Virus record (IMG/VR): IMGVR_UViG_3300033141_005072
Location: 1 to 35,842 of that record
Direction: 5' to 3' (one strand)
Length of the DNA: 35,842 bases
From: a virus
Position numbers and translations under genes: made by a program. Shown here piece by piece: positions 1 through 8,331 of the stretch. The notes below the pieces were generated by a model, which did not search any database, was not told the DNA's origin, and saw nothing but the letters and a program-made list of their open reading frames with translations. Every line of letters starts with the position of its first letter. Position 1 is the stretch's first letter.

Positions 1-508
1 CCCGTTGATTATGCGCGCCAAGGCCGGCTTGTTTTTCAGACAAATAGCATAATTCTTTAGAGCAAGGACAAAGTAATTGAACAGGTACATCAACTTCTAA
101 AACATGATTATATTTATTTTTATATAATACACCAATAAATTTACAAGTATATGCTAGCCGTGACTTTTTTTTAGATACTGGGGCATGTTTTACCATAAAA
201 TATTTAAAAGAAGCAGAAACATAAACATCGTCTGCTTGAAGAACAGTTTGTATATGTTTAACTAAATCTGGAAAATTCGATCCAGTTAAAGTTTTATCAG
301 AAAAACAATGCTCTAAAGCTTCAGCAAATCTACTCATATGTGTTCCCCTATATGTATGAAATAAGCTCGCATACATGTTAACCGAAGCGTGTGATACTTG
401 GCTTTTTTTATCCTTAGTACTAATCTTTAAAGGGAATTCAATATCACTTACACCAACCCTGTTTATAGTTATTCTACGCGTATCAAATGAACTTTGTACA
501 TCTTTCAT
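1..508 (-). CDS. folE2: GTP cyclohydrolase IB (FolE2), 3' end cut by window edge
   Basis: Reading leftward from an ATG at 508 with a strong AAAAGGAGG site upstream, the frame stays open to base 2 (169 codons) and runs off the window. The product opens with an RRITINRVGVSDIEFP segment, then has GTHMSRF, the metal-site motif CPCSKE and finally GAHNQR, which are hallmarks of FolE2. This enzyme converts GTP to 7,8-dihydroneopterin triphosphate, the entry step to folate and to 7-deazaguanines. About seven residues appear inserted between CPCSKE and GAHNQR compared with the common spacing; variation here occurs in the family. It lies downstream of the replication genes in the same transcriptional direction and matches queD, queE and queC elsewhere in the operon, so I infer its role is preQ0 synthesis rather than folate. 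The C-terminal portion is missing only because the window ends. Confidence 0.9.
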   Translation of the reverse strand, partial: MKDVQSSFDTRRITINRVGVSDIEFPLKISTKDKKSQVSHASVNMYASLFHTYRGTHMSRFAEALEHCFSDKTLTGSNFPDLVKHIQTVLQADDVYVSASFKYFMVKHAPVSKKKSRLAYTCKFIGVLYKNKYNHVLEVDVPVQLLCPCSKELCYLSEKQAGLGAHNQR

Positions 509-530
509 AAATTACTCCTCCTTTTAAAAA

Positions 531-686
531 TCATTCTAAATTATTAACTGCATTTTTTAATTCTCTCAAAACTGTGTAAAAAGACGATTTACAATAAAAA
601 TGACTGTCTTCAGCAATATCAACTAACCTTTTAGCAATCTTATAAATTTGCTCGAGTTTTTCCATTTTTTGGGCATACCAATTCAT
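531..686 (-). CDS. Small hypothetical protein, 51 aa
   Basis: A 51-residue frame starts at ATG 686 with a GGGAGGATAAAG ribosome site, overlaps the last 47 bases of the polymerase gene in another frame, and stops at 531, leaving 22 bases before folE2. The product is mostly helical and charged (MEKLEQIYKIAKRL..., ending ELKNAVNNLE) with one Cys. I do not recognise it. The strong ribosome site and the way it fills the gap between two real genes are the support. A second in-frame ATG at 665 lacks a good ribosome site. Confidence 0.6.
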   Translation of the reverse strand: MNWYAQKMEKLEQIYKIAKRLVDIAEDSHFYCKSSFYTVLRELKNAVNNLE

Positions 687-3060
687 CTTTATCCTCCCAT
701 ACTTCTAAACTTCCCCAATGCTTACCTATTTTTATTTCGACAGGGAATTTTATAATAAATCCTTTTATAGGACGTTCCATTTCCGTTTTTATAATACGTG
801 CAACTGTATAAATATGTTCTTCCGGTACTTCGTACAATAAAGAGTCATGTACATTGGCAACAAAATGGGCATTATATTCTTTCACAATAGAATCTAATCT
901 AATGGCTGCGTAATTTGTTATATCAGCAGCAAGTGATTGAATAGGACTATTAACGGCCTGGCGTAATGCCTCTGCATACATTTTTTTGTCTGCAATTTTA
1001 ATTCCAGGTAACCTTCGGTACCTCCCAAAAAAACTTTTCACGAAACCATATTGTTTTACAAAAGATTGAATATTACTTATCCATTGTTGTACCCTTGGAT
1101 ATTTTGCAAAAAATTTATTTATTAACTGTTTCGCTTCTCGTTCTTCTATACCCAACTGTTTAGCAACAGACCAAGCCGATCTTCCATAAATTAATCCAAA
1201 AATAATAGTTTTAGAAACTGTACGTTCCTCTTTTGTAATACTTTCAAATGGTTTACCAAAAAAGTAGGAAGCTACCTGCTTGTGAAAATCAGGGCTTGTT
1301 ATTAAATCATGTATTAACTGTTCATCTTTACTATACTGTGCCAGCCCACGTAATTCGGCTTGTGAATAATCTCCTTGACATAACAACATTCCTTTAGGTG
1401 CTGTAAATAAATTTCTAATATCACTGTCACGCGGTATGTTTTGAAGATTTGGAGCTTGTGATGACATCCGTCCCGTTGTTGTTCCATGTAATAAATAATT
1501 AGTATGTACCCTATTATTTTCATCTAATAACTCTTCAATACCCAATACATAAGTACTTAACATTTTATATGTTTTACGATACTCTAATATTAATTTAGGT
1601 ATTTCATGTTTTGAAGCAAGTACAGTAAGTGTTTCTTCATCTGTAGCATAATTCCCTTTTTCTGACTCTTTCACAGGTTTAAGTTTTAACTTTTTAAACA
1701 AGAGTTCGCGGAGTTGTTGTGGAGAACGTAAATTTATTTCACCGGCAGATTCAAATATTTTTTGTTCTATATCTTTTGCTTTCTGAGTTAATTCAGTTTT
1801 CAAACTATTCAAATATTTAATATCTACTTGTATACCACGATACTCTAAATCTGCATACACTTTTGATAAAGGAATTAAAATCTTCCTAAATAAAGGAGTT
1901 AAATTAAGTTTTTGTAATTTAGGTTCAAATACTTTCCATAAATAATATGTAACTACTACATCGGCACAATTATAATAAGATAAAATATCATATGGTATAC
2001 CTAAAAAAGATTTACTCTTTTGTTTTTTTATATATTCATCAAGAGGGAGTTCATAATTAGCATATGGGGTATAACGACGGGCAAGGTCTTTTAAACTATG
2101 CATACCTTGTGCATTTTCATCCAACAAATAATGTGCAAGTAAAGTATCAAAATAAAAATTATTAACCTCTATACCTAATTTCATTAAAAACTTGTTATCA
2201 AATTTACCATTATGGGCAACTTTTCTATAAGGACTGTTAAACACTTTTTTAAACAAATCTAACAAATCACTTTTCTGAGACTCTGTCCAATAATCATTTC
2301 CCTCGGGAGTTAACCATGGTAAACAAAATCCTTTTTTAGTATTAATACCAAAACCGAAACAAATAATTTTATCTGTCCTAAAATTTAAATCAGTTGTTTC
2401 CAAATCATATGTAAAGTCAATTGTTGTTAATTTAGTTAATAATTTTTTTGCTTTATCAAAACTATTAACAAAAACTGCCTGAACTTTTTCTGTTTTGACT
2501 TCACCGGTTTGTAAAAACTGTTTGGCTTTTTGTAAATCTTCAATAACTAAATGCATATATTCAGGATGGCGTAAAACAGCAGCGGGATGAAATATACTTA
2601 ATGTATGTACTTGGTATTTTTCAGAATATTTTATTATACCATGGTGTTTAGTTATAGTTAATTTATTATCTTTGTAAAAAGCTTTTAATGCAACATTACC
2701 TGCCAGTATTATCAATTTTGGTTTTACTGCTTGTATTTCTTGTTCAAAATAAGGAAAACAAGCATCTATTTCATCACGTTTAGGTGGCCGAACTGATTTT
2801 TTAGCAACTTTTGAAGCAGGAGGGATACATTTACAAATATTTGTAATGTAAATATTTTTCCGATCTAAACCCACAGATAATAACATCTGATTTAACAACT
2901 GACCAGATTCACCACAAAAAGGGTGACCCCATTCATCCTCCGACTTACCTGGTGCTTCTCCTACTAACATCAAATCACAAGGAACCGGTCCTTCTCCAAA
3001 CACAATATTTTGTCGAGTCTTATGTAAATCACACTTAGTACAATTAGAAAATAATTTCAC
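640..3060 (-). CDS. polA: Uracil-DNA glycosylase / DNA polymerase I fusion
   Basis: An 806-residue replicative polymerase with three parts. Residues 1-185 are a family-4-type uracil-DNA glycosylase: Cys7, Cys10, Cys78 and Cys101 fit the 4Fe-4S ligands, GEAPG at 34-38 and HPAA at 158-161 are the active-site motifs. Residues 213-380 are a DnaQ-like 3'-5' proofreading domain (D219/E221, D288, Y363-x3-D367). Residues 400-806 are the family A polymerase: motif A GDYSQAELR from 563, motif B around R613-Y625, motif C VHDSLLYE from 735. There is no 5' nuclease domain; a separate FEN is encoded at 15486-16340. Glycosylase and polymerase in one chain suggest that template uracil is sensed or removed at the fork, fitting the nearby dUTPase. 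The start ATG at 3060 overlaps the upstream small gene by 17 bases. Confidence 0.95.
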   Translation of the reverse strand: MKLFSNCTKCDLHKTRQNIVFGEGPVPCDLMLVGEAPGKSEDEWGHPFCGESGQLLNQMLLSVGLDRKNIYITNICKCIPPASKVAKKSVRPPKRDEIDACFPYFEQEIQAVKPKLIILAGNVALKAFYKDNKLTITKHHGIIKYSEKYQVHTLSIFHPAAVLRHPEYMHLVIEDLQKAKQFLQTGEVKTEKVQAVFVNSFDKAKKLLTKLTTIDFTYDLETTDLNFRTDKIICFGFGINTKKGFCLPWLTPEGNDYWTESQKSDLLDLFKKVFNSPYRKVAHNGKFDNKFLMKLGIEVNNFYFDTLLAHYLLDENAQGMHSLKDLARRYTPYANYELPLDEYIKKQKSKSFLGIPYDILSYYNCADVVVTYYLWKVFEPKLQKLNLTPLFRKILIPLSKVYADLEYRGIQVDIKYLNSLKTELTQKAKDIEQKIFESAGEINLRSPQQLRELLFKKLKLKPVKESEKGNYATDEETLTVLASKHEIPKLILEYRKTYKMLSTYVLGIEELLDENNRVHTNYLLHGTTTGRMSSQAPNLQNIPRDSDIRNLFTAPKGMLLCQGDYSQAELRGLAQYSKDEQLIHDLITSPDFHKQVASYFFGKPFESITKEERTVSKTIIFGLIYGRSAWSVAKQLGIEEREAKQLINKFFAKYPRVQQWISNIQSFVKQYGFVKSFFGRYRRLPGIKIADKKMYAEALRQAVNSPIQSLAADITNYAAIRLDSIVKEYNAHFVANVHDSLLYEVPEEHIYTVARIIKTEMERPIKGFIIKFPVEIKIGKHWGSLEVWEDKDELVCPKNGKTRANL

Positions 3061-3259
3061 TTTCTGGTTCTGCTCCTTCTTTAACTACAGGGTACTCCTT
3101 AGATTTTGCTAAAATCACTATAGAATCTCGTTTAAAGTCAAAATCAAAAGATTGTATAGTAAAATCATCTGGTACATAATGTAATCTTAATAATAAATAA
3201 TTACGTAATAACTTTGAAAATTGACTTAAAGGAATAACTAAAAGTTTGGCGTTTCTCAT
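3044..3259 (-). CDS. Hypothetical protein, 71 aa
   Basis: A short frame between dut and the polymerase gene, overlapping the polymerase start by 17 bases and following the dut stop by 22 bases. The product starts MRNAKLLVIPLSQFSKLLRN and ends with an acidic tail (EGAEPESEIIF). No clear ribosome site precedes ATG 3259, so translation may be coupled to dut. I see no recognised domain. Support comes from position and tight packing only. Confidence 0.55.
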   Translation of the reverse strand: MRNAKLLVIPLSQFSKLLRNYLLLRLHYVPDDFTIQSFDFDFKRDSIVILAKSKEYPVVKEGAEPESEIIF

Positions 3260-3281
3260 ATCTATAATTTATACACAAAAA

Positions 3282-3740
3282 TCATCTGCCTGAACTACCA
3301 AAACCTTTCTTTCCTCTTTTACTAACAGATAATTTATTACTTTCAACTACATGTATATCTGGTACAGGTAAAATTAATAGTTGTGCAATTTTATCACCTT
3401 CATGTATTTGGAAAGATTCATCATAAAAATTTGTAAATAATATTGTAATCTCACCTCTATAACCACTATCAATAACACCCGGATGTATTCTTAATCCTGC
3501 AGCGCCGAACGATGAACGTGCTGCAAGCAATCCAAAATAACCTTTAGGGATTTCAATTGCAACTCCTGTGTGTACTTCTGTAACTGGCCGCCATGAAACT
3601 TTTGTGTTATTAAAAAGACTTGGTATTTCAATAGTTTCAATTGAATAAAAGTCTAATGCTGCGTCTTCACCGGGATGAGCGATTGTTGGGATTTTTGCTT
3701 TTGAATGAAGTTTTTTTATTTTTATGTTCAACTTTGGCAT
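3282..3740 (-). CDS. dut: dUTP diphosphatase (trimeric dUTPase)
   Basis: A 152-residue protein with all five motifs of trimeric dUTPases in order: AALDFYS (28-33), ARSSFGAAG (74-82), GVIDSGYRGEI (88-98), GDKIAQLLI (115-123) and the glycine-rich C-terminal RGKKGFGSSG (142-151). It hydrolyses dUTP to dUMP and pyrophosphate, lowering uracil entry into DNA and supplying dUMP. The length is typical. ATG 3740 has a strong AAAGGAGGTACTTCCTT leader. The 5' end overlaps the preceding small gene by 74 bases in another frame. Next to a polymerase with a uracil glycosylase domain, it supports a uracil-exclusion strategy. Confidence 0.96.
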   Translation of the reverse strand: MPKLNIKIKKLHSKAKIPTIAHPGEDAALDFYSIETIEIPSLFNNTKVSWRPVTEVHTGVAIEIPKGYFGLLAARSSFGAAGLRIHPGVIDSGYRGEITILFTNFYDESFQIHEGDKIAQLLILPVPDIHVVESNKLSVSKRGKKGFGSSGR

Positions 3741-3960
3741 AAGGAAGTACCTCCTTTAAAAATTGTTTAGCACCAGTTAAAGTATTTGGATAATTATCAG
3801 ACAAATCAAAATAAAATTCTACACCATGTAATTTATTATCCATCATACAAATAGAATACCTTTTAAAAGAGGGATGATTGTTAAGTAGTTCTATATCTGT
3901 TTTATCATTTACAAAAACAATAAAACCAGATAAATTACGTCTTATCGCACGTACTCTCAT
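3667..3960 (-). CDS. Hypothetical protein, 97 aa, overlaps dut
   Basis: A 97-residue frame beginning inside the end of the phosphoribosyltransferase gene and ending 74 bases inside dut. The product has a beta-rich look (GFIVFVNDKTDIELL..., HGVEFYFDLSD) and a basic, Lys/Asn/Ser-rich tail (KNKKTSFKSKNPNNRSSR) that is encoded entirely within the dut overlap. No family is recognised. The gap between its neighbours would otherwise be about 190 bases. AGGAG is present but roughly 20 bases upstream, so the start is uncertain. Confidence 0.55.
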   Translation of the reverse strand: MRVRAIRRNLSGFIVFVNDKTDIELLNNHPSFKRYSICMMDNKLHGVEFYFDLSDNYPNTLTGAKQFLKEVLPYAKVEHKNKKTSFKSKNPNNRSSR

Positions 3961-4420
3961 ATGGGTAAACTATCCACTCCTCTCTTTCTTTAACTACTAA
4001 ATAAAAATCAGGTTCATATAATTCTGGGTCAGCATGTATAGTCGCAGTATAAATATAAGATTCAGGAAACCGTTGTTTTATTAAACTTTTTACTCTTATC
4101 ATAGTAGCACCACTATCTGTTAAATCATCTACAATTAAAACTTTTTTATATTTTTTATAAATAGGTAAAGCCAAATCACTAACAGTTAACTTACCACGAA
4201 TTCGGTTTTTATACGAAAAAGTTGCAACAACACCTAAAGGCGTATTCCATTTGTGTGATAAAATAATCCCAGGTAATAAACCTCCTCTACTAATACCTAT
4301 AATTAAATCAAATTTTTTCTTACGCAATGCTGTTTCTAATTGATGTATTAAATCTATATATCTCCCCCAATCAATTTTAACTAATTGTTTTCCCATTTCT
4401 TTCTCAAATATTTTATACAT
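3935..4420 (-). CDS. Phosphoribosyltransferase (purine PRT-like)
   Basis: A 161-residue type I phosphoribosyltransferase. The PRPP-binding signature VLIVDDLTDSGAT lies at 94-106, GISRGGLLPG at 42-51 is the pyrophosphate-loop region, and the end reads WIVYPYE, like the WIVFPWE ending of xanthine/hypoxanthine PRTases of the Gpt/Hpt1 type. It probably joins a purine base to PRPP; the base cannot be told from sequence. Start ATG 4420 has an AAGGAGG site about 11 bases upstream and lies 40 bases inside the preceding nuclease gene. In this context it could serve nucleotide salvage; a role in deazapurine handling is possible but only a guess. Confidence 0.85.
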   Translation of the reverse strand: MYKIFEKEMGKQLVKIDWGRYIDLIHQLETALRKKKFDLIIGISRGGLLPGIILSHKWNTPLGVVATFSYKNRIRGKLTVSDLALPIYKKYKKVLIVDDLTDSGATMIRVKSLIKQRFPESYIYTATIHADPELYEPDFYLVVKEREEWIVYPYESTCDKT

Positions 4421-4722
4421 TCTTTTGCATCCTCCTTACTCATACATAAACAAAAAATTTTTTTTGTGCCTTTCAATGTTTCAATATGTATCCAAGGCTT
4501 TTTTAACTTTTTTGCTTCTTCTGCAGTCACTTTTGCTCGAGATAATGCAGCATGTTTTTGTCTCAATTTTACCTCAACTAACGCGTAAGAATAAATCACA
4601 TCACCGGGCCTTCGTTCGCCTGAATCTGATATATTATTTCTACCAGAAAGTGGGTTTCTAGAACTATCAAAAAATTCTCTTGCTATATCACGTTCTCGTT
4701 GTTTCCATAAATTACGATTCAT
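4381..4722 (-). CDS. PD-(D/E)XK nuclease, Holliday junction resolvase-like
   Basis: A 113-residue protein with the layout of small phage resolvase-type nucleases: RERDIAREFF at 9-18, RNPLSGRNN at 22-30, then PGDVIYS and VEVK with D41, E50 and K52 as the likely PD-(D/E)XK metal site, followed by a helical AEEAKKLKKPWI segment. It would cut branched or nicked DNA during recombination or packaging. The gene sits with recA and the sbcC/sbcD genes. ATG 4722 is preceded by AAAAGGAGGATATA. Resolvase is inferred from fold and context; a general endonuclease is the alternative. Confidence 0.75.
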   Translation of the reverse strand: MNRNLWKQRERDIAREFFDSSRNPLSGRNNISDSGERRPGDVIYSYALVEVKLRQKHAALSRAKVTAEEAKKLKKPWIHIETLKGTKKIFCLCMSKEDAKECIKYLRKKWENN

Positions 4723-4734
4723 TATATCCTCCTT

Positions 4735-5538
4735 TTATATTTCATCTATTACAGTTGTATTATCAAATAATTTACACACAATCGTTTTGTTAGCCGCAGA
4801 AATTACATTCTCTTGATGGCTTACTAAAATAATCTGACGATCCAACTGTTTACTCAATTGTGCTAAAAACTGACCAAATAATTGTTGGTAAGACGAACTT
4901 ATAAACTTTCCGGTCTCATCTAAAATTATTGGACCATTATTTTTCGCCAAAATAATAACTGCAATGCGTAACACAGTAGATATTAAATCTTTTATACCAC
5001 CACCAAAAGAATGTATAATATCAAAATAAGTGTTTGTAGTTGAATCATATAAATAAAACTTATAACCAAATGAACTCTTTGATGAAACCGCTTCGATTTT
5101 AAATTCAAAAGGTGATATTTCCTTTAATGCCTTAGTTACTAAATCTTCTAAATATGTAATCATCTCAGTCTTTAAAACTTCATTAACTTTAGTTAAAAAA
5201 TCAACCGTTTCTTCATATAACTCTAACTTAACAACATAATTATTAAATTGAGACTGTAATTGATTTAGTTGTTCAATTAATAATTCATGCTGTCCTTTCA
5301 ACTTAAGCAGGCGGTCATATTCCTTTTCAATCGATGGGATGTTAAAATTACCTAAGTTCTGAGAAAGTATTGAAAGTTGTTGTTTTAACGACCGAACTTC
5401 TTCTTGTAACAAAGATACATCTTCTATTTGTTTAGACAAAACTGATATTTCAGTAGTTAATTCAATTTCTGTATTACATAACTTTTTATAAGTATCTTGT
5501 AAATGTTTAACTTTCTCAACCGTTAGCTCTTGAGACAC
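4735..5538 (-). CDS. sbcC: SbcC/Rad50 C-terminal half (separate polypeptide)
   Basis: A 267-residue protein that is only the second half of an SbcC/Rad50-type ATPase. Residues 1-140 are coiled coil. SFGGG at 177-181 is the ABC signature, PIILDE at 203-208 the Walker B with its glutamate, and VSHQ at 239-242 the switch histidine. There is no Walker A and no CxxC. It must pair with the N-terminal half encoded at 6382-7203. It starts at GTG 5538, with GGAGG nine bases upstream, overlapping the sbcD end by 23 bases. The Walker B is followed by ETGKF where LDEP is common. It should power DNA-end processing by the SbcD nuclease. Confidence 0.9.
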   Translation of the reverse strand: MSQELTVEKVKHLQDTYKKLCNTEIELTTEISVLSKQIEDVSLLQEEVRSLKQQLSILSQNLGNFNIPSIEKEYDRLLKLKGQHELLIEQLNQLQSQFNNYVVKLELYEETVDFLTKVNEVLKTEMITYLEDLVTKALKEISPFEFKIEAVSSKSSFGYKFYLYDSTTNTYFDIIHSFGGGIKDLISTVLRIAVIILAKNNGPIILDETGKFISSSYQQLFGQFLAQLSKQLDRQIILVSHQENVISAANKTIVCKLFDNTTVIDEI

Positions 5539-6385
5539 GATCTATTGCCTCCTTTAAAACTTCTGGCTTTATTTTATTTTTATACTTTTTTAAAATTTCA
5601 ATTAAATTAAATTCTGTAGTAGTTAAATTATCAAGACTTAAAAAGAAATTATCAAAACACACTCGTTCATCAACTTTTTCTTTTAAGCTAAAAACTTTGT
5701 CAAAAGGTAATGCTGTTTTCCTTAAAGGGACAATTCTTGGGTGTAAATTATCAACTATAACAACAGAAGGGATACGTTCCATATCTTCCTTTGCAACAGT
5801 CAACCGTAATAAACTACCTGGGTTAATAATAGTTGTATGTTTACTTTTATAAGTAAAAGGTATATGATAATGTCCCGCTAACACAAGGGAAGTTCGATAA
5901 TTAATATTGCTTGCTAAAGTATGTTCAAATTTAACTTGTTTTGGTACAATCATGCTATGTACAATTAAAATATCAACATCGCTATTTTGAGGTAAAGGAC
6001 TGCCATATGGTATGCCCCTAAGAGTTACTCCATTAACTTTCAATAAATCATTCAATATATAAATAACATGGGCTTCGACTAAACCCCAAAAAGCTGTACC
6101 TTGTAATGTATGCATTTTATGACCAACTATATCATGGTTTCCAGGGATAGCATAAATAGGAATTTTACTTCTCTTAAGTAAACGAAGTACTCTATTAAAT
6201 AATTTATAGTCAGGTTTTGGTCGGTCAAACAAATCACCGCCATGTACTATTATATCAACACTTTCCTGATGAGCTATTTCCAATACTTCGGCTAATTTTT
6301 TAAGTTGGGTTTTTACAAAATTATCCACACGATTAATTGGTTTCAATAAACGGAAATGTGTATCGGTAAAATATAATAATTTCAT
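5516..6385 (-). CDS. sbcD: SbcD/Mre11 nuclease
   Basis: A 289-residue calcineurin-like phosphoesterase with the Mre11 motif series: D8-x-H10, GGDLFD at 49-54, GNHD at 82-85, VHSM around H143 and GHYH at 171-174, all binding two metal ions. With its Rad50 partner it resects or opens DNA ends and hairpins. The ATG overlaps the stop of the upstream SbcC N-half gene (ATGA), and the gene is framed on both sides by the two SbcC halves, so the three products are surely one complex. The C-terminal part (from about 200) is the likely capping and SbcC-binding region. Confidence 0.95.
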   Translation of the reverse strand: MKLLYFTDTHFRLLKPINRVDNFVKTQLKKLAEVLEIAHQESVDIIVHGGDLFDRPKPDYKLFNRVLRLLKRSKIPIYAIPGNHDIVGHKMHTLQGTAFWGLVEAHVIYILNDLLKVNGVTLRGIPYGSPLPQNSDVDILIVHSMIVPKQVKFEHTLASNINYRTSLVLAGHYHIPFTYKSKHTTIINPGSLLRLTVAKEDMERIPSVVIVDNLHPRIVPLRKTALPFDKVFSLKEKVDERVCFDNFFLSLDNLTTTEFNLIEILKKYKNKIKPEVLKEAIDRVSRANG

Positions 6386-7203
6386 AAACTAAAATTTTCA
6401 GGTAAAGGTTGTTTACAAAAGGGACATGTTTTTATCTTCACTAATTCATTTTTAACTTCTTGTTGCCTACTACGAATATCATTCAATGTTTGTTGCAGTT
6501 CGTAATACTTCTTTTTTATATACAACTTATTATTTAATTCTCTGTTTTTATTTAAATACTTTTCATTTAATTCTTTATATTGTTGTGCCAGTTGTATTTT
6601 CATACTTACTGTTTTTAATTGTATTTCTAACCCCTTGTATTCTTCAAGTTGTTCTTTAAGATCTGATACCATTTGTTGAAGTTGATTTTTTTTGACTAAA
6701 ATATTCTTGCGGTCTTTTAACAAACTACGTATTGCTTGATCTAATAACGATAAACCCGTTACTGAATGTAAAACTTTTGCTTTATAAGAAGGGGAATCAA
6801 ATAATAAAAATAAAGGGTCATCTTGAAAAGAAATATTTAAATTCAATTTTAAATCATCAATATTAATTTTTCTTAAAGGTATAAACTTCTTAACTTCTTC
6901 GGGTAAAAAAGGACCAAAGTTTTCATAAACTTTACCATTTACTGTAACCTGGTTAATCCCTTTTCCTTTAGCACGTGAAATCGTTAAACCTGAATCAAAT
7001 ATAATAGTAACTTCTGTTTGTTTTTCAGGTACTTTAATAAAAGATGGTTCCCATAAATCAGATAATACAAAGGCAATTGCTCTGACAATAGTACTTTTAC
7101 CCACATTTGTTTCGCCAATAATACAATTAAAATTCGGAGAAAAATTAATAGTTGCTTCATTATAAGACTGAAAATTTTTTAAATAAAGTGTTTTAATTTT
7201 CAT
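6382..7203 (-). CDS. sbcC: SbcC/Rad50 N-terminal half ending at the zinc hook
   Basis: A 273-residue N-half of an SbcC/Rad50 ATPase. Walker A GETNVGKST lies at 30-38, a Q-loop-like ISFQDDPLF segment near 124-132, then a coiled coil from about 165. The chain ends ten residues after CPFC (Cys260, Cys263), the zinc-hook motif that in ordinary Rad50 sits at the apex in the middle of the protein. The second coil and the ATPase C-half are encoded separately downstream at 4735-5538. The break is therefore exactly at the hook. The start ATG lies within the recA stop region (11-base overlap). Confidence 0.92.
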   Translation of the reverse strand: MKIKTLYLKNFQSYNEATINFSPNFNCIIGETNVGKSTIVRAIAFVLSDLWEPSFIKVPEKQTEVTIIFDSGLTISRAKGKGINQVTVNGKVYENFGPFLPEEVKKFIPLRKINIDDLKLNLNISFQDDPLFLLFDSPSYKAKVLHSVTGLSLLDQAIRSLLKDRKNILVKKNQLQQMVSDLKEQLEEYKGLEIQLKTVSMKIQLAQQYKELNEKYLNKNRELNNKLYIKKKYYELQQTLNDIRSRQQEVKNELVKIKTCPFCKQPLPENFSL

Positions 7204-8143
7204 ATAATTGTTTATATATTAGTTCTTGTAACTCAACTGATTCTTGTATAGCATTTTTAAACTTTTCTAAACCAACTACTTTAATATCTCCTAAACGATA
7301 TGTTTTACCCTCAACTTCTGCAATTCCCTTTTCAACGGCCAACTGTGCTAGATCAAAACCTTTTTTAACACCGTCACCATAAAATAAATCAAATTCAACT
7401 GTTTTAAACGGAGAGGCCAGTTTATTTTTTACAATCGTAACTCTACTTCTCTGCCCAATAATATCTGTACCGTGTTTTAATTTACCAATCTTTTGAACTT
7501 TCAATCTAAGAGATGAATAAAACTTTAATGCTTTGCCGCCAGGGGTTGTTGTTTGTTCTCCAAACATAACTCCAATCTTTTGTCGTAATTGATTAATAAA
7601 CAATATTGTAGTTTTAGTTTTTGCTAAAGCAGAAGTCACAACACGAAGAGCTCTTGACATTAAACGTGCTTGTAATCCCATAAATTGTTGTTCAATAGAT
7701 GCTTCCATCTCTGCTTTTGGTATTAATGCTGCGGTAGAATCAATTACAATTAAATCAATCTCATTTGTAGGTAAAATTTTTAAAATGGCATCAAATACCT
7801 GTTCACCATAATCTGGTTGTGTTATTAATAAATCTTCAATACTAACACCAAGTTTTTCAGCCCAAGTTGGATCAAAACTATTCTCCAAATCAAATAAGAT
7901 AGCTTTCCCACCTTGTTTTTGAACTGCAGCAATTGACAACAAACTAAGCAACGATTTACCACTTTGCTCTTCTCCAAACAATTCAATAAGGCGGCCGCGG
8001 GGATAGCCTTTAATACCAATTGCAAAATCTAATCCGGCCAATCCTGTAGGAATAACGGGTACATTTTCAACTTCATCTGAAACAAGCGTTCTAACTTTAA
8101 TACCATCTTTCTCTAACTCTTTTAAAACCTTATCTAAACTCAT
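7193..8143 (-). CDS. recA: RecA recombinase
   Basis: A 316-residue RecA-type strand-exchange ATPase. Walker A is GEEQSGKS (57-64), a variant of GPESSGKT; Walker B is LIVIDSTAAL (about 131-140); INQLRQKIGVMFG and TTTPGGKALKFYSS are the L1/L2 DNA-binding region. It is slightly shorter than cellular RecA and has a reduced acidic C-terminus. It likely drives recombination-dependent replication with the SSB-like protein, Rad50/Mre11 and resolvase in the same operon. The ATG overlaps the upstream gene stop as ATGA. Confidence 0.95.
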   Translation of the reverse strand: MSLDKVLKELEKDGIKVRTLVSDEVENVPVIPTGLAGLDFAIGIKGYPRGRLIELFGEEQSGKSLLSLLSIAAVQKQGGKAILFDLENSFDPTWAEKLGVSIEDLLITQPDYGEQVFDAILKILPTNEIDLIVIDSTAALIPKAEMEASIEQQFMGLQARLMSRALRVVTSALAKTKTTILFINQLRQKIGVMFGEQTTTPGGKALKFYSSLRLKVQKIGKLKHGTDIIGQRSRVTIVKNKLASPFKTVEFDLFYGDGVKKGFDLAQLAVEKGIAEVEGKTYRLGDIKVVGLEKFKNAIQESVELQELIYKQLYEN

Positions 8144-8331
8144 TTGCCTTTCCTCCTAACTAATGGAAATCCTTTAGAATTCATAACAACTTCTAAATAA
8201 GGGGGTATATCAATTGCACCATCTGGGTCTTTACTGAAAAAGTAAATATAGTGACTTTTCCCTCTACCAGCCAACTTCTTATGTAAATAATACGTTATGC
8301 CCCTTTGTTTAGAATATACAGCAGTAGCCAT
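8140..8331 (-). CDS. Small conserved-looking protein, 63 aa
   Basis: A 63-residue basic protein between the SSB-like gene and recA, coupled to both (TAATG at its start, ATGA at its end). It contains GITYYLHKKLAGRGKSH, YFFSKDPDGAID and ends LEVVMNSKGFPLVRRKGK. The pattern (YYLH, GRG, YFFSKD, G-x-P-L-V-R-R) resembles a family of about 60-residue bacterial proteins of unknown function that I recall only loosely. Position suggests a nucleic-acid role; no function can be assigned. Confidence 0.75.
   Translation of the reverse strand: MATAVYSKQRGITYYLHKKLAGRGKSHYIYFFSKDPDGAIDIPPYLEVVMNSKGFPLVRRKGK

Noticed and set aside
1314-1523. Minus-strand frame inside the polymerase gene
   Set aside because: It lies wholly within the polymerase coding sequence in another frame, has no ribosome site, and its product shows no pattern.
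3935-4420. Phosphoribosyltransferase as the missing deazaguanine base-exchange enzyme
   Set aside because: It has a PRPP signature and PRTase fold pattern, not the TGT/DpdA barrel motifs.
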